A DNA stretch of 64,000 nucleotides from Arthrobacter sp. PM3 (lineage in GTDB: Bacteria > Actinomycetota > Actinomycetes > Actinomycetales > Micrococcaceae): assembly GCF_003352915.1 (NCBI RefSeq), contig NZ_CP022314.1, forward strand, positions 3,886,215 to 3,950,214, in the 5' to 3' direction. Position numbers and translations under genes: made by a program. The notes below the pieces were generated by a model. It did not search any database and had not been told where the DNA came from. It saw nothing but the letters and a program-made list of their open reading frames with translations. Below, in pieces: positions 35,701 through 44,190 of the stretch. Positions within the stretch are counted from its first letter, which is position 1. The number at the start of each line of letters is the position of its first letter.

Positions 35701-36821
35701 GGGAGATCGAGATCGGCCGTGTGGAATGCCCACCCGGTGAACATCCCGCCGTCGAGAACAGTCTCTGAGAGCAGGAATTCCCCGCCGACGTCCGGCACGA
35801 CGGCTTCGGGAAGCCCCGCGGGCCTGCGGCCCGTAGCATCCCCCAGACGGAGGTCATAGGAACTGCCGACGTCGGCACCCGGGGTGAAGAGCGGGATGGA
35901 GTCAGTGAACCGGCCCTCAAGTGGGATTTCGCCGCCATACCGCTGGAGTCCCTCGGCCTCGGGATTGTTCTCGGAAGGCTCAGTCAGTGCCGTGAGGGTC
36001 ACTTCAGCCTCACCCAGTCGCAGCACCAGCCGCCGGTACTGCGGCTCCCCCGTCAAAACGATCGAGGCATAACATTCCGTCAGTGCCATGCGGGCAACGC
36101 GGATCTCGGGGCGAACCCGGGCGGCCCTGATCCATGAGGAGGAACCACCGGGTGTTTCATGCTGCAGCCGCTGCGCTTCGCTTGTTGCGGCGTCGGTGTG
36201 CTCGGCCGCAAGCTTCAGCGTCTGGTCCAACACCAGCACCGGTGCGTGCGGCTCACCACCGGCGAATATCTGGACCCGATGGGCCTGCCCGTCGAAGAAT
36301 TCGGCAGGAATCTGGATGCCGTGCATGTAGCCGAAGGGGGCGTCGAACTTCACCGTGTCGCGCTTCCATGGAAGGACGCGCCGGTCGGTTCTCCCCTGGT
36401 CGATGACTGTGCCGTCCACGGTCACTCGGGCGTACGCCGGCCGGTTTTCAGTGCTTGCCCACCCGGCCACTTGACCCTGCGGGGTAACCATGAAGTCGGC
36501 GCTGAGCTCCGTGCCCGCGATCCGGAAATCAGATGTACTGATCCCTCTCTGCGTCAGGACATTGCCGGTCCCGCGGTGGATGAGGGCGACGTCGTGCTCA
36601 TCACCGGTCCAGAACTGCGGAGGCAAGCTGCCAAGGAAGCCCACATTTCGGGTGCTGAACTCCTCAGCCGAGAGCTCGTCCCGGAAGATGTTGCATGTGA
36701 GCGCGGAAACGGTCTCCCCGTTGACCACGAGGTCCAACACCGTCGTTCCCTGATCGGCGTCAGGTTCGTACACCCAACCGCTGATCCGGTGGGCCTGGTA
36801 ATTGACAATCTTGAACTTCAT
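32727..36821 (-). CDS. giant multidomain glycosyltransferase (beta domains + GT2 + GT4-like)
   Basis: A 1364-residue protein without signal peptide. Residues 1-210 and about 230-450 look like beta-rich domains of unknown type (each has a SGW / AGW / TGW segment such as ISGWVYEPDAD and VAGWASTENR). About 460-735 is helical. Residues 740-960 are a GT2 domain: LVTVIMPIYEPSAATNTAVD, NRGSYSVRNDAL and the metal motif VADKDDWHHP. About 1040-1355 is GT-B-like, with VCILGGAKVPVRKGF and the GT4 E-x7-E motif EAFGMAILEAMSYG. It likely builds two linkages of the repeat unit. The pre-GT2 helical part and the GYLAPERRAYLRGYKSWHRE segment after it are shared with the protein at 37814. Confidence 0.85.
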   Translation of the reverse strand: MKFKIVNYQAHRISGWVYEPDADQGTTVLDLVVNGETVSALTCNIFRDELSAEEFSTRNVGFLGSLPPQFWTGDEHDVALIHRGTGNVLTQRGISTSDFRIAGTELSADFMVTPQGQVAGWASTENRPAYARVTVDGTVIDQGRTDRRVLPWKRDTVKFDAPFGYMHGIQIPAEFFDGQAHRVQIFAGGEPHAPVLVLDQTLKLAAEHTDAATSEAQRLQHETPGGSSSWIRAARVRPEIRVARMALTECYASIVLTGEPQYRRLVLRLGEAEVTLTALTEPSENNPEAEGLQRYGGEIPLEGRFTDSIPLFTPGADVGSSYDLRLGDATGRRPAGLPEAVVPDVGGEFLLSETVLDGGMFTGWAFHTADLDLPVELVLREVTETEETDLNRSSAVLKNKDARLQYGIRRAGYALALPSSVLESRTAHLRLVAVHPQGERVLWEDRAFLATDSFLLAQALQASSSAYATALLGNARRAGRRDFVESFLGTYQIAQADISLEELEAAIFSRKQSAGAVLEPARGAIWYWVEELRVNPGRLQWFTANAIRNRNGGARDVLAYAASKGRYDFGQLHGVLESYRAQLFRESAAGMLREEHWKSGVLSMARFLYAAPRDETDQLDALTLYSMLQEWRGLEAITGVDRAFYGDLLRWRREFAGSARVLTEEDPDIQHDYSQNLLALNAVNPHVTGEPGNADAWLAGLNELLKEGGAAPIALQEDRVSFYNVTTDLPPAAEDPDAPLVTVIMPIYEPSAATNTAVDSLLRQTWRKLEIIMIDDCSPEQDADGRPTPYRQQLQDLAARDPRIRLVLNEANRGSYSVRNDALDLANGDLITVADKDDWHHPQQIELQVRDFLAAPDRVANMTNWVRVDEQLTFVLRSATGRVVYPSMASLMFRRDPVLKDLGYWDTVRKSGDSEFKSRIENYYGITVEPITAAPLAFALMDGANLTRDDMGVGYLAPERRAYLRGYKSWHREIRDSGESPYMPKSMEERRFVAPAAYLPGARPEGPAQYDVVFASEFGFLAGNSTSLFNEISVCLNAGLRVGVIPIQNGLIPSASKRQFSRKIDDLVLTGQVDRLSLDSAAETDLLVVRWPTALQVAPDVPSKVKPKRAVIVSNHPPFEPSGERRSYDIGVVTRNVEVLFGVRPLWAPQSEQIGAMIAPLMPVSDLTSFSWKGIIELKEQASHNRYRAGRPTIGRHARDDAAKWPSDRQVFKQVYPADGSADVCILGGAKVPVRKGFLPRNPPSWEIFVFNEISVEEYLSEKIDFFVYFHSDGWLEAFGMAILEAMSYGVVCVLPRHFEPVFKDAAVYAEPDQVKDVINELWDSQRYAQQQQRAVRFIEQECTPEAYLRRLSGLGVEVEKNES

Positions 36822-36900
36822 GAACCTGCGATCTCGTAAGGAGCCATAAGGGCGGGGGAGCCAGAGGTTATGCTACCAATGCTCCGTCGACTATTTCGGG

Positions 36901-37803
36901 TCATACGCCTGAGCTGCCCAAGTCAGCGCCGAAGAACCGGGCGTGCGCCGCCAGGATGTGGTCTCGGAAACGCCCGCGGGATGGCGGCTGGTGGCCTTCC
37001 TGGAGGCTCTGGGGAACCAGTTCGATTCGTCCCGATGAATCGAATCCGCCCAGCAGCGGATCAATTCCGCGGGCTTTGGCGAAGGGAGCGTAATGCTTGT
37101 TGTAGTGGTTCGTGTCCCGTGTGTTCTGCACGTAGCGAACGAAGTTGGTGTCGGGGGTGCTTGAGTAGAGGTGCCGCAGGTTGAACCGTGAACGGTACGT
37201 TTTCTCGGCTTCCTTGTAGCTTGGCATGTCGGGGAATGCGGTGTTGTAGAACGTTTTTACAACTGACTTGGCGTAGTCCCCGACACGCGTTTGGGGAGAG
37301 AAACAGACGGCCGCCGAGCCAGCGATCTGGCGGGAGATCGCCAAGGATGCAAACCCGCCGCCGCTCGATCCGGTCAGCAGAATCCTCTCGTAGCCCGCGG
37401 CGGCGGCGATGTCCTTGATGAGGTCGGCCACGTCCGAGCTGAAATCCTGCTCGGAATTCCCGATATACCAGGCCAACGCCATGGAGTTGTTAAGGTGCAG
37501 GCTCGAGTCCGCAACAAACAGCTGCGCGGCATCCAGCGGGGCGAGGGATTTACGCCATTCAAAACGAGGCAGCGTGAACTTGGAACGTTGCAGAGAGCCG
37601 TGAAAGCTGACAATCAGCGTCTTGGACGCCTTGGGAATGTACAGTGCCGTAATATCCAGAGGTCCGCCGGAGCGGGCCGGCACCACGAATTCGTAAGCCT
37701 CGGTTGCGGCGTGGTCGATGTCGCTGGCAGATTCATACCGCCGGATGCTGACTGCGTTGCGCTCATCCCATGCGTTGTCGGGCGTCGTGGATGGCAAGGT
37801 CAT
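36901..37803 (-). CDS. serine alpha/beta-hydrolase, paralogue 3 of 3
   Basis: The 300-residue protein has Ser147 in GSSGGG, Asp230 in QNTRD followed by TNHYNKHYAPF, and His271 in EGHQPP, plus LAWYIGN near residue 110. AGGAG six bases before the ATG fixes the start. It is immediately downstream (9-base gap) of the glycosyltransferase at 37814 and upstream of the giant one, so all three hydrolases of the locus neighbour glycosyltransferases. A substrate is not evident. Confidence 0.78.
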   Translation of the reverse strand: MTLPSTTPDNAWDERNAVSIRRYESASDIDHAATEAYEFVVPARSGGPLDITALYIPKASKTLIVSFHGSLQRSKFTLPRFEWRKSLAPLDAAQLFVADSSLHLNNSMALAWYIGNSEQDFSSDVADLIKDIAAAAGYERILLTGSSGGGFASLAISRQIAGSAAVCFSPQTRVGDYAKSVVKTFYNTAFPDMPSYKEAEKTYRSRFNLRHLYSSTPDTNFVRYVQNTRDTNHYNKHYAPFAKARGIDPLLGGFDSSGRIELVPQSLQEGHQPPSRGRFRDHILAAHARFFGADLGSSGV

Positions 37804-37813
37804 CTATGCTCTC

Positions 37814-40078
37814 CTATCTTGAGGGGGCCGGGGTTGAGCTTGCCAGTTCGGGCCGAAAATCGTCATGGTGGTGGTCCGCAGCTCCTGCCAGCGCGGGGTC
37901 CGGGTTCTCGTCGCTGTTGGACGGCCAGCTGTTCCGGGTTCGCATCAGGACTTGTTCAGTCTCCGGGTCCGAGGGTGCCCAGTGAACCGGACCGCCGAAC
38001 ACAGCCATCACGTTGCGCTCAACAGCGCCGACGTCGTACTTGTGTTCATCGGACTGGTCGTTGAATGGCGGTTCGCCCGCCCAGATTTTCACCTGGCCGG
38101 CCTCGTGCCCGCTGCGGAGCTCGCGGCTGTATTGAAATGCCGTCGGATCGTAGATGTTGACGGCCTTAGACACCACCCGGTCAGTGACCTCGACGCGATG
38201 GAACCGACCCTCGGCAAATGCCTCCAGCAGTTCGATCGAGAAAGACCTGTCAATGGCCTCTGCGTGGAGCAGGCTCGGATAATGCATGAGCCCAATCCGT
38301 AGGCCACGCTCGTCAGCCGAACCCAGGTGGTCGAACATGAGGTCGGATGCTCCCGTTTCGTCGCCAAAATCGCCGACGAACAGAATATCAAGGTCCAGGC
38401 TTTGTTGCGCATCCGGCAGGAAACGTAGCGGTGCGGGGAACGCGCGCTGCTCTTGAGGGAAGGGCAGCTGTCCATCATGCCCCCCGGACTCGATCTTCCT
38501 GTGCCAGTGTTCGTAGGAGTCCCGGTAAGCCATCCTGTCCGGGGAACGGTAGCCGAGCCGGAAATCGTCCATTGAGAGGTTCGAACTGCTGACCAGGGAA
38601 AGGGTCAGGGGCGCTTCGCAAACGTCCAGGGGTTCCTTGCTTTGCACGAGCGTCCGGTAGCGAAGGATGAACTCGGTATCGGCACCCTTCCGGACGGAAT
38701 CCCAGTGGCCCAGCGTCTTCCGGATGGTGGGGACGTGGAACATGGTGGAGACGTGCGCTGGCGTGATGAAGGCGCCACGCCAGCCACGGTAGTGGAAGAA
38801 GAGGTCCTCGTCAGCGCGGGTCCAGGGTGCGGAAACCAGCCGCTTGTCCGTCTGCTTCAGCGCACCCTTGACCAAGAGCTCGATCTTTTGGGGGTGCTGC
38901 CAGTCGTCGCCGTCGAAAATCGCCAGGTACTCCCCGTGAGCCATGGCGTAGCCGATGTTCCGCGATGTGTAGGCGCCGGCGTTGGGCTCGTTGAGCACCA
39001 CCTTGATACGTCCGTCCACGGCCACCCACTTGTTCATGCGTTCGGCGGCGTCACCGCCTGAGCCGTCGTCAACGATAATGATCTCGAGGTTGCGGTAGCT
39101 CTGGTTGATGGCCGACTGGATCGCGAGGTCCGTGTATTCATCGGGCCGATAGACCGGCATGACGATGCTGACGAGGGGTCCCTCAGTTACCGGTTCCGGC
39201 GCTTCGGCGCCCAGCCGCAGGAAGGCGGGGGCTGTCCCTTCCCGCAGTGTGAGCCGGGACAGCCCGGCGCGTTCGTAGATGTCATTGATTTCGCGAAGCC
39301 AGGTCCCGGCGTCGGCCGAAGCATCCTTGAACGGGTTGGCCGCGTTGGCCCGGTACAGGTGGAGGTCGTTGGCATTCATGTCCGCTGAATCGTAAAGTCC
39401 CTGGAGCCGCACGACGTCTGCACCCTGACCGGTCCGGGCGAGAGCGTCGAGGAAGAACTCGCCGCGGCGCTTGTTCTGGAATGGTTTGGCGCCAAGGCGT
39501 TGAAAGGCGAATGCGTAAAGTGTCGCGGCATTCAAGATGTCGTCTTTGAGAATGTTCTGCCGGTAACACAGATCAGCCAGATGGAGCAGACCAGACCGGT
39601 GCGCCGAGTTCAGAACCTGCTGGACCCGTTCGCGGGACTTCCCGCCGATCCTGTACATCTCCAAGCCGGCGGCCATGTCTCTCCAGCTCCATCTTCCGGC
39701 GGTTACCGAACCGACCAGGACATCGCGGCCGTCAACCGAGCGGAGCTTCGTGAGCCGCTGCACCAGTTTGGCATTAGGGATCCTGGCCTCCCCACCCCAT
39801 GACGCCAGAGCGCCCGGCCTCTTCTGCGCCGCCATATGGCCGGGATCGATTCGATCGGCCCGGACAGCCCGTCTGGACGCCCTCAGGAGCCGGTCCATTT
39901 TCATCGCACCCACTGCCAGCGCGGCCGCGACCACCAGCACCAGCGGTCCCAGGAGCCAGAGGTTACGTGCATAGGCAACAACCACTATCAAGGCAAAGAG
40001 AACGGCGAAGCACGCCGCGGCCGCCTTCTTCTTCGGGGAAAGACGCGCAATTCGCCGGAGAGCTTGTTGGAGTTTCAT
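37814..40078 (-). CDS. membrane-anchored GT2 glycosyltransferase
   Basis: A 754-residue protein with two N-terminal transmembrane helices (about residues 19-37 and 42-58), a helical region to 290, and a GT2 domain at 301 to about 520: LVSIVMPVYRPDEYTDLAIQ, NAGAYTSRNIGYAMAHGEYL and the metal-binding FDGDDW at 389-393. The C-terminal 230 residues (ILFVGDFGDETGASDLMFDH) resemble the N-terminal half of a GT4 module, with no visible E-x7-E half, so this end may not be catalytic. Homologous over the helical, GT2 and linker regions (GYRSPDRMAYRDSYEHWHRK) to the 1364-residue protein. AAGG about eight bases before the ATG. Confidence 0.83.
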   Translation of the reverse strand: MKLQQALRRIARLSPKKKAAAACFAVLFALIVVVAYARNLWLLGPLVLVVAAALAVGAMKMDRLLRASRRAVRADRIDPGHMAAQKRPGALASWGGEARIPNAKLVQRLTKLRSVDGRDVLVGSVTAGRWSWRDMAAGLEMYRIGGKSRERVQQVLNSAHRSGLLHLADLCYRQNILKDDILNAATLYAFAFQRLGAKPFQNKRRGEFFLDALARTGQGADVVRLQGLYDSADMNANDLHLYRANAANPFKDASADAGTWLREINDIYERAGLSRLTLREGTAPAFLRLGAEAPEPVTEGPLVSIVMPVYRPDEYTDLAIQSAINQSYRNLEIIIVDDGSGGDAAERMNKWVAVDGRIKVVLNEPNAGAYTSRNIGYAMAHGEYLAIFDGDDWQHPQKIELLVKGALKQTDKRLVSAPWTRADEDLFFHYRGWRGAFITPAHVSTMFHVPTIRKTLGHWDSVRKGADTEFILRYRTLVQSKEPLDVCEAPLTLSLVSSSNLSMDDFRLGYRSPDRMAYRDSYEHWHRKIESGGHDGQLPFPQEQRAFPAPLRFLPDAQQSLDLDILFVGDFGDETGASDLMFDHLGSADERGLRIGLMHYPSLLHAEAIDRSFSIELLEAFAEGRFHRVEVTDRVVSKAVNIYDPTAFQYSRELRSGHEAGQVKIWAGEPPFNDQSDEHKYDVGAVERNVMAVFGGPVHWAPSDPETEQVLMRTRNSWPSNSDENPDPALAGAADHHHDDFRPELASSTPAPSR

Positions 40079-40090
40079 TCCTTGGGCCTT

Positions 40091-42043
40091 TTAGCTGTGG
40101 GGGTGGATGATGTGGCCGGAGGGCTGCGGCAGCTGGGCCGGCTGCTCACGCGAATGGCTGTCAGTTGCGAAATGGCTGCGCATGACATCGAGCCGGGGGC
40201 CGCCCTGCGGGTTTGCCGGGGCGCCGATCTGCGGCGGCGGGCGGAACCCGTCCCACTGCTCGGCCACGCTCTGCAGGAACGTGCTGTCCTCTGGATTCCA
40301 GGTGTGCCCGCCATGGGAATCGGCTCCGGAGTGCCGGTGCATCATGTAATTCTGCCCGTGAGAGCGGTAGATGAGTCCGCCTGCTGCCTGGACCGCCTGC
40401 AGGAGGCAGCGGTCCACGGCGCGGTGCACCGGCCGCCAGCCCCCGAGTTCGCGCAGCTCGCCCCGGCCGATCATCATGGTTCCGCCGGCCACGTGGTCCG
40501 AGTACTGCTCGCCGAGCGGAGGCCGGCGGGTGGTGATGTCCAGGCTCTCCAGATAGACGAACTCAACCTGCGCCCCCACCAGGGTGGCGCCGCTGAAGCC
40601 CTTCGCCTGGACAAGGTCCCGGAGGTGGTGCACGCCGTACCAGTCGTCGTCGTCCATTTTGCAGATGAGATCGCCGCTGGCGGCGCCGACTCCGGCGTTG
40701 AGCACGTCGCCAAAGACCATGTCCGCCGGGACGGGGACAATCCGAAGCTCCCGGGAATAGCTGTCGACGGCGCGCCGGACCTCGGGCAGGTCCGCGTCGT
40801 ACCCGTGCAGGACCACCACGACTTCCACGGCCTCCCAGCTCTGGCGTTCCAGCTGGTCCAGGGCCGATGCAAGTTTCTCGGGACGCCGGGTAGCCAGGAC
40901 GACGCTGACGGACGGGGCGGGAAGGAGCGGCTTGCCGAGCTGGCCCAGCGCGCTGTTCCAGACGGCGCGGGGACTGCAGAGGTCCAGTGCGGTCCGTCGA
41001 AGGTCGATCGACTTGGATTCGCGCAGCACCGGCGTGTCCCCGGCGTCGAACGCCCCGATCCGGTCCAGCAGCGGCTCGCCGAGCAGCTCACGGACCGCTG
41101 CGGACAGGGAACGGGCCAGCACGGGCACACCGCCGACGGCGAGCTCGGCCAGGCGCCGTGCCAACTGCCGGTCCAATCCGTCAAAGCGGGTACCGTCGAT
41201 TTCGAGGTAACTGTGCGGCCGGAGCGCCGCGAGCCCGGATTCGCCCAGTGCTCCCCCGCTGCCGAGCTCATGCGGTTCCAGCGGCCGGACCGGCTTTTCC
41301 GGGTACGGCAGGAACCCGAGGGGCGATACGACGGCGGTATCAACCGGGGGCAGGGCATTCACCGGCGGGGTCCAGACCGTCGGCGTCACACGGACCGGCT
41401 GGTCTGCGGTCTGCCGCACGAACTGCTCCTCCAGCTGCGGTGCGCTCCCGGCGCTGCCGAGCACCAGGTCCACGGCATAGATATCGTCCGGCTCGGGATT
41501 CAAAAGCTCTTCGGTCATGAAGCTGCCCAGCGCGTCGCCGGCAAGCCAGGCGGTGTCGGCGGGGTCCGTGATGCCGACGCGGAGTCCGTTCAGCACCGGC
41601 CCCGGCGCGGCGGGCGAGCAACATGCGAGTGCAGCCAACGCCGCCGTGTGGACGTTCACCCACTTGCCGCCTTCAACCACCACGGCGAAGCCGAGCCCGG
41701 GAATGGTGAGGGCCGACGTCGTAGCCTTCAGCTGCAGGCTGCGGGGAGTCCAGACGGGGAAGTCTGCGGCCGGGAAAAAGCCCTTGACCACCAGGACGAG
41801 CCGGTGGGCCCTGCCCTCGCTGCGGAACATGGGCAGGAGCTGCCGGGCCTCCGCCAGCGACCCGGCCAGTACCACGTAGCTGTCCCACCAGCGCTGGTCC
41901 GCGGGAACGGCGTGTTCCCAGTCTGACCTGCGCTGGGGGTCGCGGTGCTGCCAGTCTGTGCGCGCGTAGTCCAGCCCCAGTTCCAGTGCCAACTGCGCGA
42001 TGAAGTGCTGTGGTGGTCCGACCACCACACTTTGAATCTGCAT
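40091..42043 (-). CDS. GT2 glycosyltransferase, GC-rich paralogue of 27456-29603
   Basis: A 650-residue protein starting MQIQSVVVGPPQHFIAQLAL, four bases after the preceding stop. The frame is open 28 codons further up, but that part overlaps the upstream gene, so the ATG at 42043 is preferred. An N-terminal domain (to about 340) contains SPLGFLPYPEK; the GT2 domain has VSVVLATRRPEKLASALDQL, ICKMDDDDWYGVHHLRDL, and the closing HGGHTWNPEDSTFL and QWDGFRPPPQIG. These elements are collinear with the 715-residue protein at 27456. It is the last gene of the operon starting at 51565. Confidence 0.82.
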   Translation of the reverse strand: MQIQSVVVGPPQHFIAQLALELGLDYARTDWQHRDPQRRSDWEHAVPADQRWWDSYVVLAGSLAEARQLLPMFRSEGRAHRLVLVVKGFFPAADFPVWTPRSLQLKATTSALTIPGLGFAVVVEGGKWVNVHTAALAALACCSPAAPGPVLNGLRVGITDPADTAWLAGDALGSFMTEELLNPEPDDIYAVDLVLGSAGSAPQLEEQFVRQTADQPVRVTPTVWTPPVNALPPVDTAVVSPLGFLPYPEKPVRPLEPHELGSGGALGESGLAALRPHSYLEIDGTRFDGLDRQLARRLAELAVGGVPVLARSLSAAVRELLGEPLLDRIGAFDAGDTPVLRESKSIDLRRTALDLCSPRAVWNSALGQLGKPLLPAPSVSVVLATRRPEKLASALDQLERQSWEAVEVVVVLHGYDADLPEVRRAVDSYSRELRIVPVPADMVFGDVLNAGVGAASGDLICKMDDDDWYGVHHLRDLVQAKGFSGATLVGAQVEFVYLESLDITTRRPPLGEQYSDHVAGGTMMIGRGELRELGGWRPVHRAVDRCLLQAVQAAGGLIYRSHGQNYMMHRHSGADSHGGHTWNPEDSTFLQSVAEQWDGFRPPPQIGAPANPQGGPRLDVMRSHFATDSHSREQPAQLPQPSGHIIHPHS

Positions 42044-42047
42044 GTTG

Positions 42048-42866
42048 CTAGTACCCCGGCCGGCCGGTGCGGGCTTTGAGGCGGCCGAGGATGTACGCCG
42101 GGCCTTTGCGGGCAATCGCCCGGGCACGCGAGATCCCCCGGTTCGGGGCGAGGCCCTGTTCCAGCCGCCGGCGCTCGATTTCGGATTTCTTCAGTCGCGA
42201 TTCGAGGTGGCGGATCTGCTGTTCGTAATCCACACGGGTGGCGTGGTCCGCGAGGTCCCGGACCACGATGTTCAGGTCCAGGGTGGCCGCGGCGCCCTTG
42301 CGCAGGTGGAGCTTGGGCTTGGGCCGGCGGAAGTCGTGCAGGCCCAGGGCGTTGCCGGAAACCCACCGCTCGCCGCCCGCGGTGCGTGCCGATTTCTCGG
42401 GGTCACCGGATGCCCGCAACTCGCGAAGGGTGTCGGTCCGCCACAGTTCGAGGGCACCGGTCTGCCCGTCCACGAGGGCGCGGAGGACCAGGGCCTGCGA
42501 CTGCCGCAGCGAGTCAATCATGGCCTCCAGCGAGTGCAGCCCGACGGCCGTGCCGGCGCTGATGACCAGGGTGTACACGGAATCGGCAATGTCGTGCCCG
42601 TCGGTGGCGGCGAACGAAAAGCGCGGGTCGGTGCCCAGCCACTCCTGCAGCCGGTGCCGGCTGCCGTTCGGCTCGACAAGGATGTCCACGGCGAAGTCCT
42701 GGCACGCGGACCCGAGGAGCGAAGCGACGGTGCCGGCGATCTCGAGATCCGTCGCCTTGGCGGCCCGGATCAGGATACGGACCAGAGGAGTCTCCTGCCG
42801 CGGCATGTGCAGGGTCTTGAGGACATAGCCGGCGTTGCGCAGCTCTTCCTCAATAGACGCTGACAT
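42048..42866 (-). CDS. free-standing accessory domain of GT2-type proteins with C-terminal coiled coil
   Basis: The 272-residue product lacks the catalytic GT2 motifs. Its first about 140 residues (LEIAGTVASLLGSACQDFAV through ALELWRTDTLREL) align with the C-terminal domain of the glycosyltransferase at 29626-31023. A later KPKLHLRKGAAATLDLNIVV strand and a C-terminal coiled coil (YEQQIRHLESRLKKSEIERR) follow. It may act as a partner for a glycosyltransferase, possibly the downstream one at 40091. ATG 42866 was chosen for the AGGGGAGA upstream; an in-frame GTG at 42887 overlaps the upstream gene. Confidence 0.65.
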   Translation of the reverse strand: MSASIEEELRNAGYVLKTLHMPRQETPLVRILIRAAKATDLEIAGTVASLLGSACQDFAVDILVEPNGSRHRLQEWLGTDPRFSFAATDGHDIADSVYTLVISAGTAVGLHSLEAMIDSLRQSQALVLRALVDGQTGALELWRTDTLRELRASGDPEKSARTAGGERWVSGNALGLHDFRRPKPKLHLRKGAAATLDLNIVVRDLADHATRVDYEQQIRHLESRLKKSEIERRRLEQGLAPNRGISRARAIARKGPAYILGRLKARTGRPGY

Positions 42867-42879
42867 CCCTTGGTCTCCC

Positions 42880-44184
42880 CTATCCACTTACGCTGGCCCC
42901 TACGGGGAGGTGAGACCGGGAAGACTCCGGTTCCTGCTGGCTCCAGATGCCCTTGGTGTCGATCACGTTCTTTCCTTCCAGGGCTTGCAGGTCCAGGGTC
43001 AGGAATTCGTCGTGGTCCACCAGGAGCATGACGAGGTCGGCGGCGGCGACGGCCTCCTCCATGTCATGGAGGCCGGCCAGGCCGGCGGCGGCCAGGCCGG
43101 CAGGCAGTTCCTCCACGTTGGGGTCCACTACCATGATGGTGCTCTCCGGCAGTTGCCGCACCAGTTCCTGGACGATCGTCACCGACGGCGACTCGCGGAC
43201 GTCGTCGATGTTGGCCTTGAACGCCAGCCCGAGAACGGCGACGGTGGCGCCCGGCTGGTCGGCGAGGGTTTCGACGGCCTGCCGGACCACGTGATGCGGC
43301 TTGGAGTCGTTGACTTCCCGGGCCGTGCGGATCAGGCCGGAGTGCTCGGGAACGGCGTCGACAATGAACCACGGATCGACGGCGATGCAGTGGCCGCCCA
43401 CGCCGGGGCCCGGGCGCAGAACGTTGACGCGAGGGTGGTGGTTGGCCAGTTCGATGAGTTTCCAGACATCAATGCCCAGGTTGTCGCAGATCACGGACAG
43501 CTCGTTGGCGAAGGCGATGTTGACGTCGCGGAACGTGTTCTCCACCAACTTGGTCATCTCGGCCGTGGTGGCGTCCGTCAGCAGGATCTCGCCTTGGCAG
43601 ATGACCTCGTACAGCCGCTTGGCCAGCTGGGCGCCTTCTTCGGTAAGGCCACCGATCACGCGGTCGTTGGTCACCATTTCGATCATGATCCGGCCCGGCA
43701 GCACGCGTTCCGGCGAGTGCACAACATGCACCTGGTTAGGCCCGGGCGTATCCAGGGTCAGATCGGGCCGCAGCTCCATGAGGTATGCCCCCAGGCGCTC
43801 CGTGGTGCCCGGAGGCGACGTCGATTCCAGCACCACGAGCTCGCCGCCGCGCAGCTTGGGCGCCAGGGCGTCGACGGCGCTGCGAAGGTAGGAGAGGTCC
43901 GCGCCGTTGCCCTCGGCGAGCGGCGTCGGCACGGCAATAATGAACGCATCTGCGGCCGGCACCGCGGTCATGGCGACAAGGTTTCCGAGGCTGACCGCGC
44001 CCGAGACCACCACGCCCATGTCCGGTTCCACGAAGGGGACCTCGCCTCGGTTGACGGCTTCAACCGTCGACAGTTTTACATCGACGCCCGCCACTCGTTT
44101 GCCTTTGGCGGCAAAGCTGGCCGCGGTGGGCAGGCCGATGTAGCCGAGTCCGATGACCGCAACATCAAAAATCGTTTCGCTCAT
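42880..44184 (-). CDS. wecC: UDP-N-acetyl-D-mannosamine dehydrogenase (WecC-like), copy 2
   Basis: The 434-residue protein has GLGYIGLPTA at residues 12-21, STSPPGTTE, HSPERVLPGRIMIEM and Cys265 in GPGVGGHCIAVD, so it belongs to the same subgroup as the copy at 15054-16376. It would make UDP-ManNAcA for the polymer of the main operon. GGGAGAC before the ATG supports the start. Unlike copy 1 its C-terminus is intact. The coding sequence is more GC-rich than that of copy 1. Confidence 0.92.
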   Translation of the reverse strand: MSETIFDVAVIGLGYIGLPTAASFAAKGKRVAGVDVKLSTVEAVNRGEVPFVEPDMGVVVSGAVSLGNLVAMTAVPAADAFIIAVPTPLAEGNGADLSYLRSAVDALAPKLRGGELVVLESTSPPGTTERLGAYLMELRPDLTLDTPGPNQVHVVHSPERVLPGRIMIEMVTNDRVIGGLTEEGAQLAKRLYEVICQGEILLTDATTAEMTKLVENTFRDVNIAFANELSVICDNLGIDVWKLIELANHHPRVNVLRPGPGVGGHCIAVDPWFIVDAVPEHSGLIRTAREVNDSKPHHVVRQAVETLADQPGATVAVLGLAFKANIDDVRESPSVTIVQELVRQLPESTIMVVDPNVEELPAGLAAAGLAGLHDMEEAVAAADLVMLLVDHDEFLTLDLQALEGKNVIDTKGIWSQQEPESSRSHLPVGASVSG

Positions 44185-44190
44185 GTCTCC

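Noticed and set aside
39836..41926. 696-codon plus-strand frame opposite two glycosyltransferases
   Set aside because: Crosses the boundary between two real genes and has shadow-like composition.
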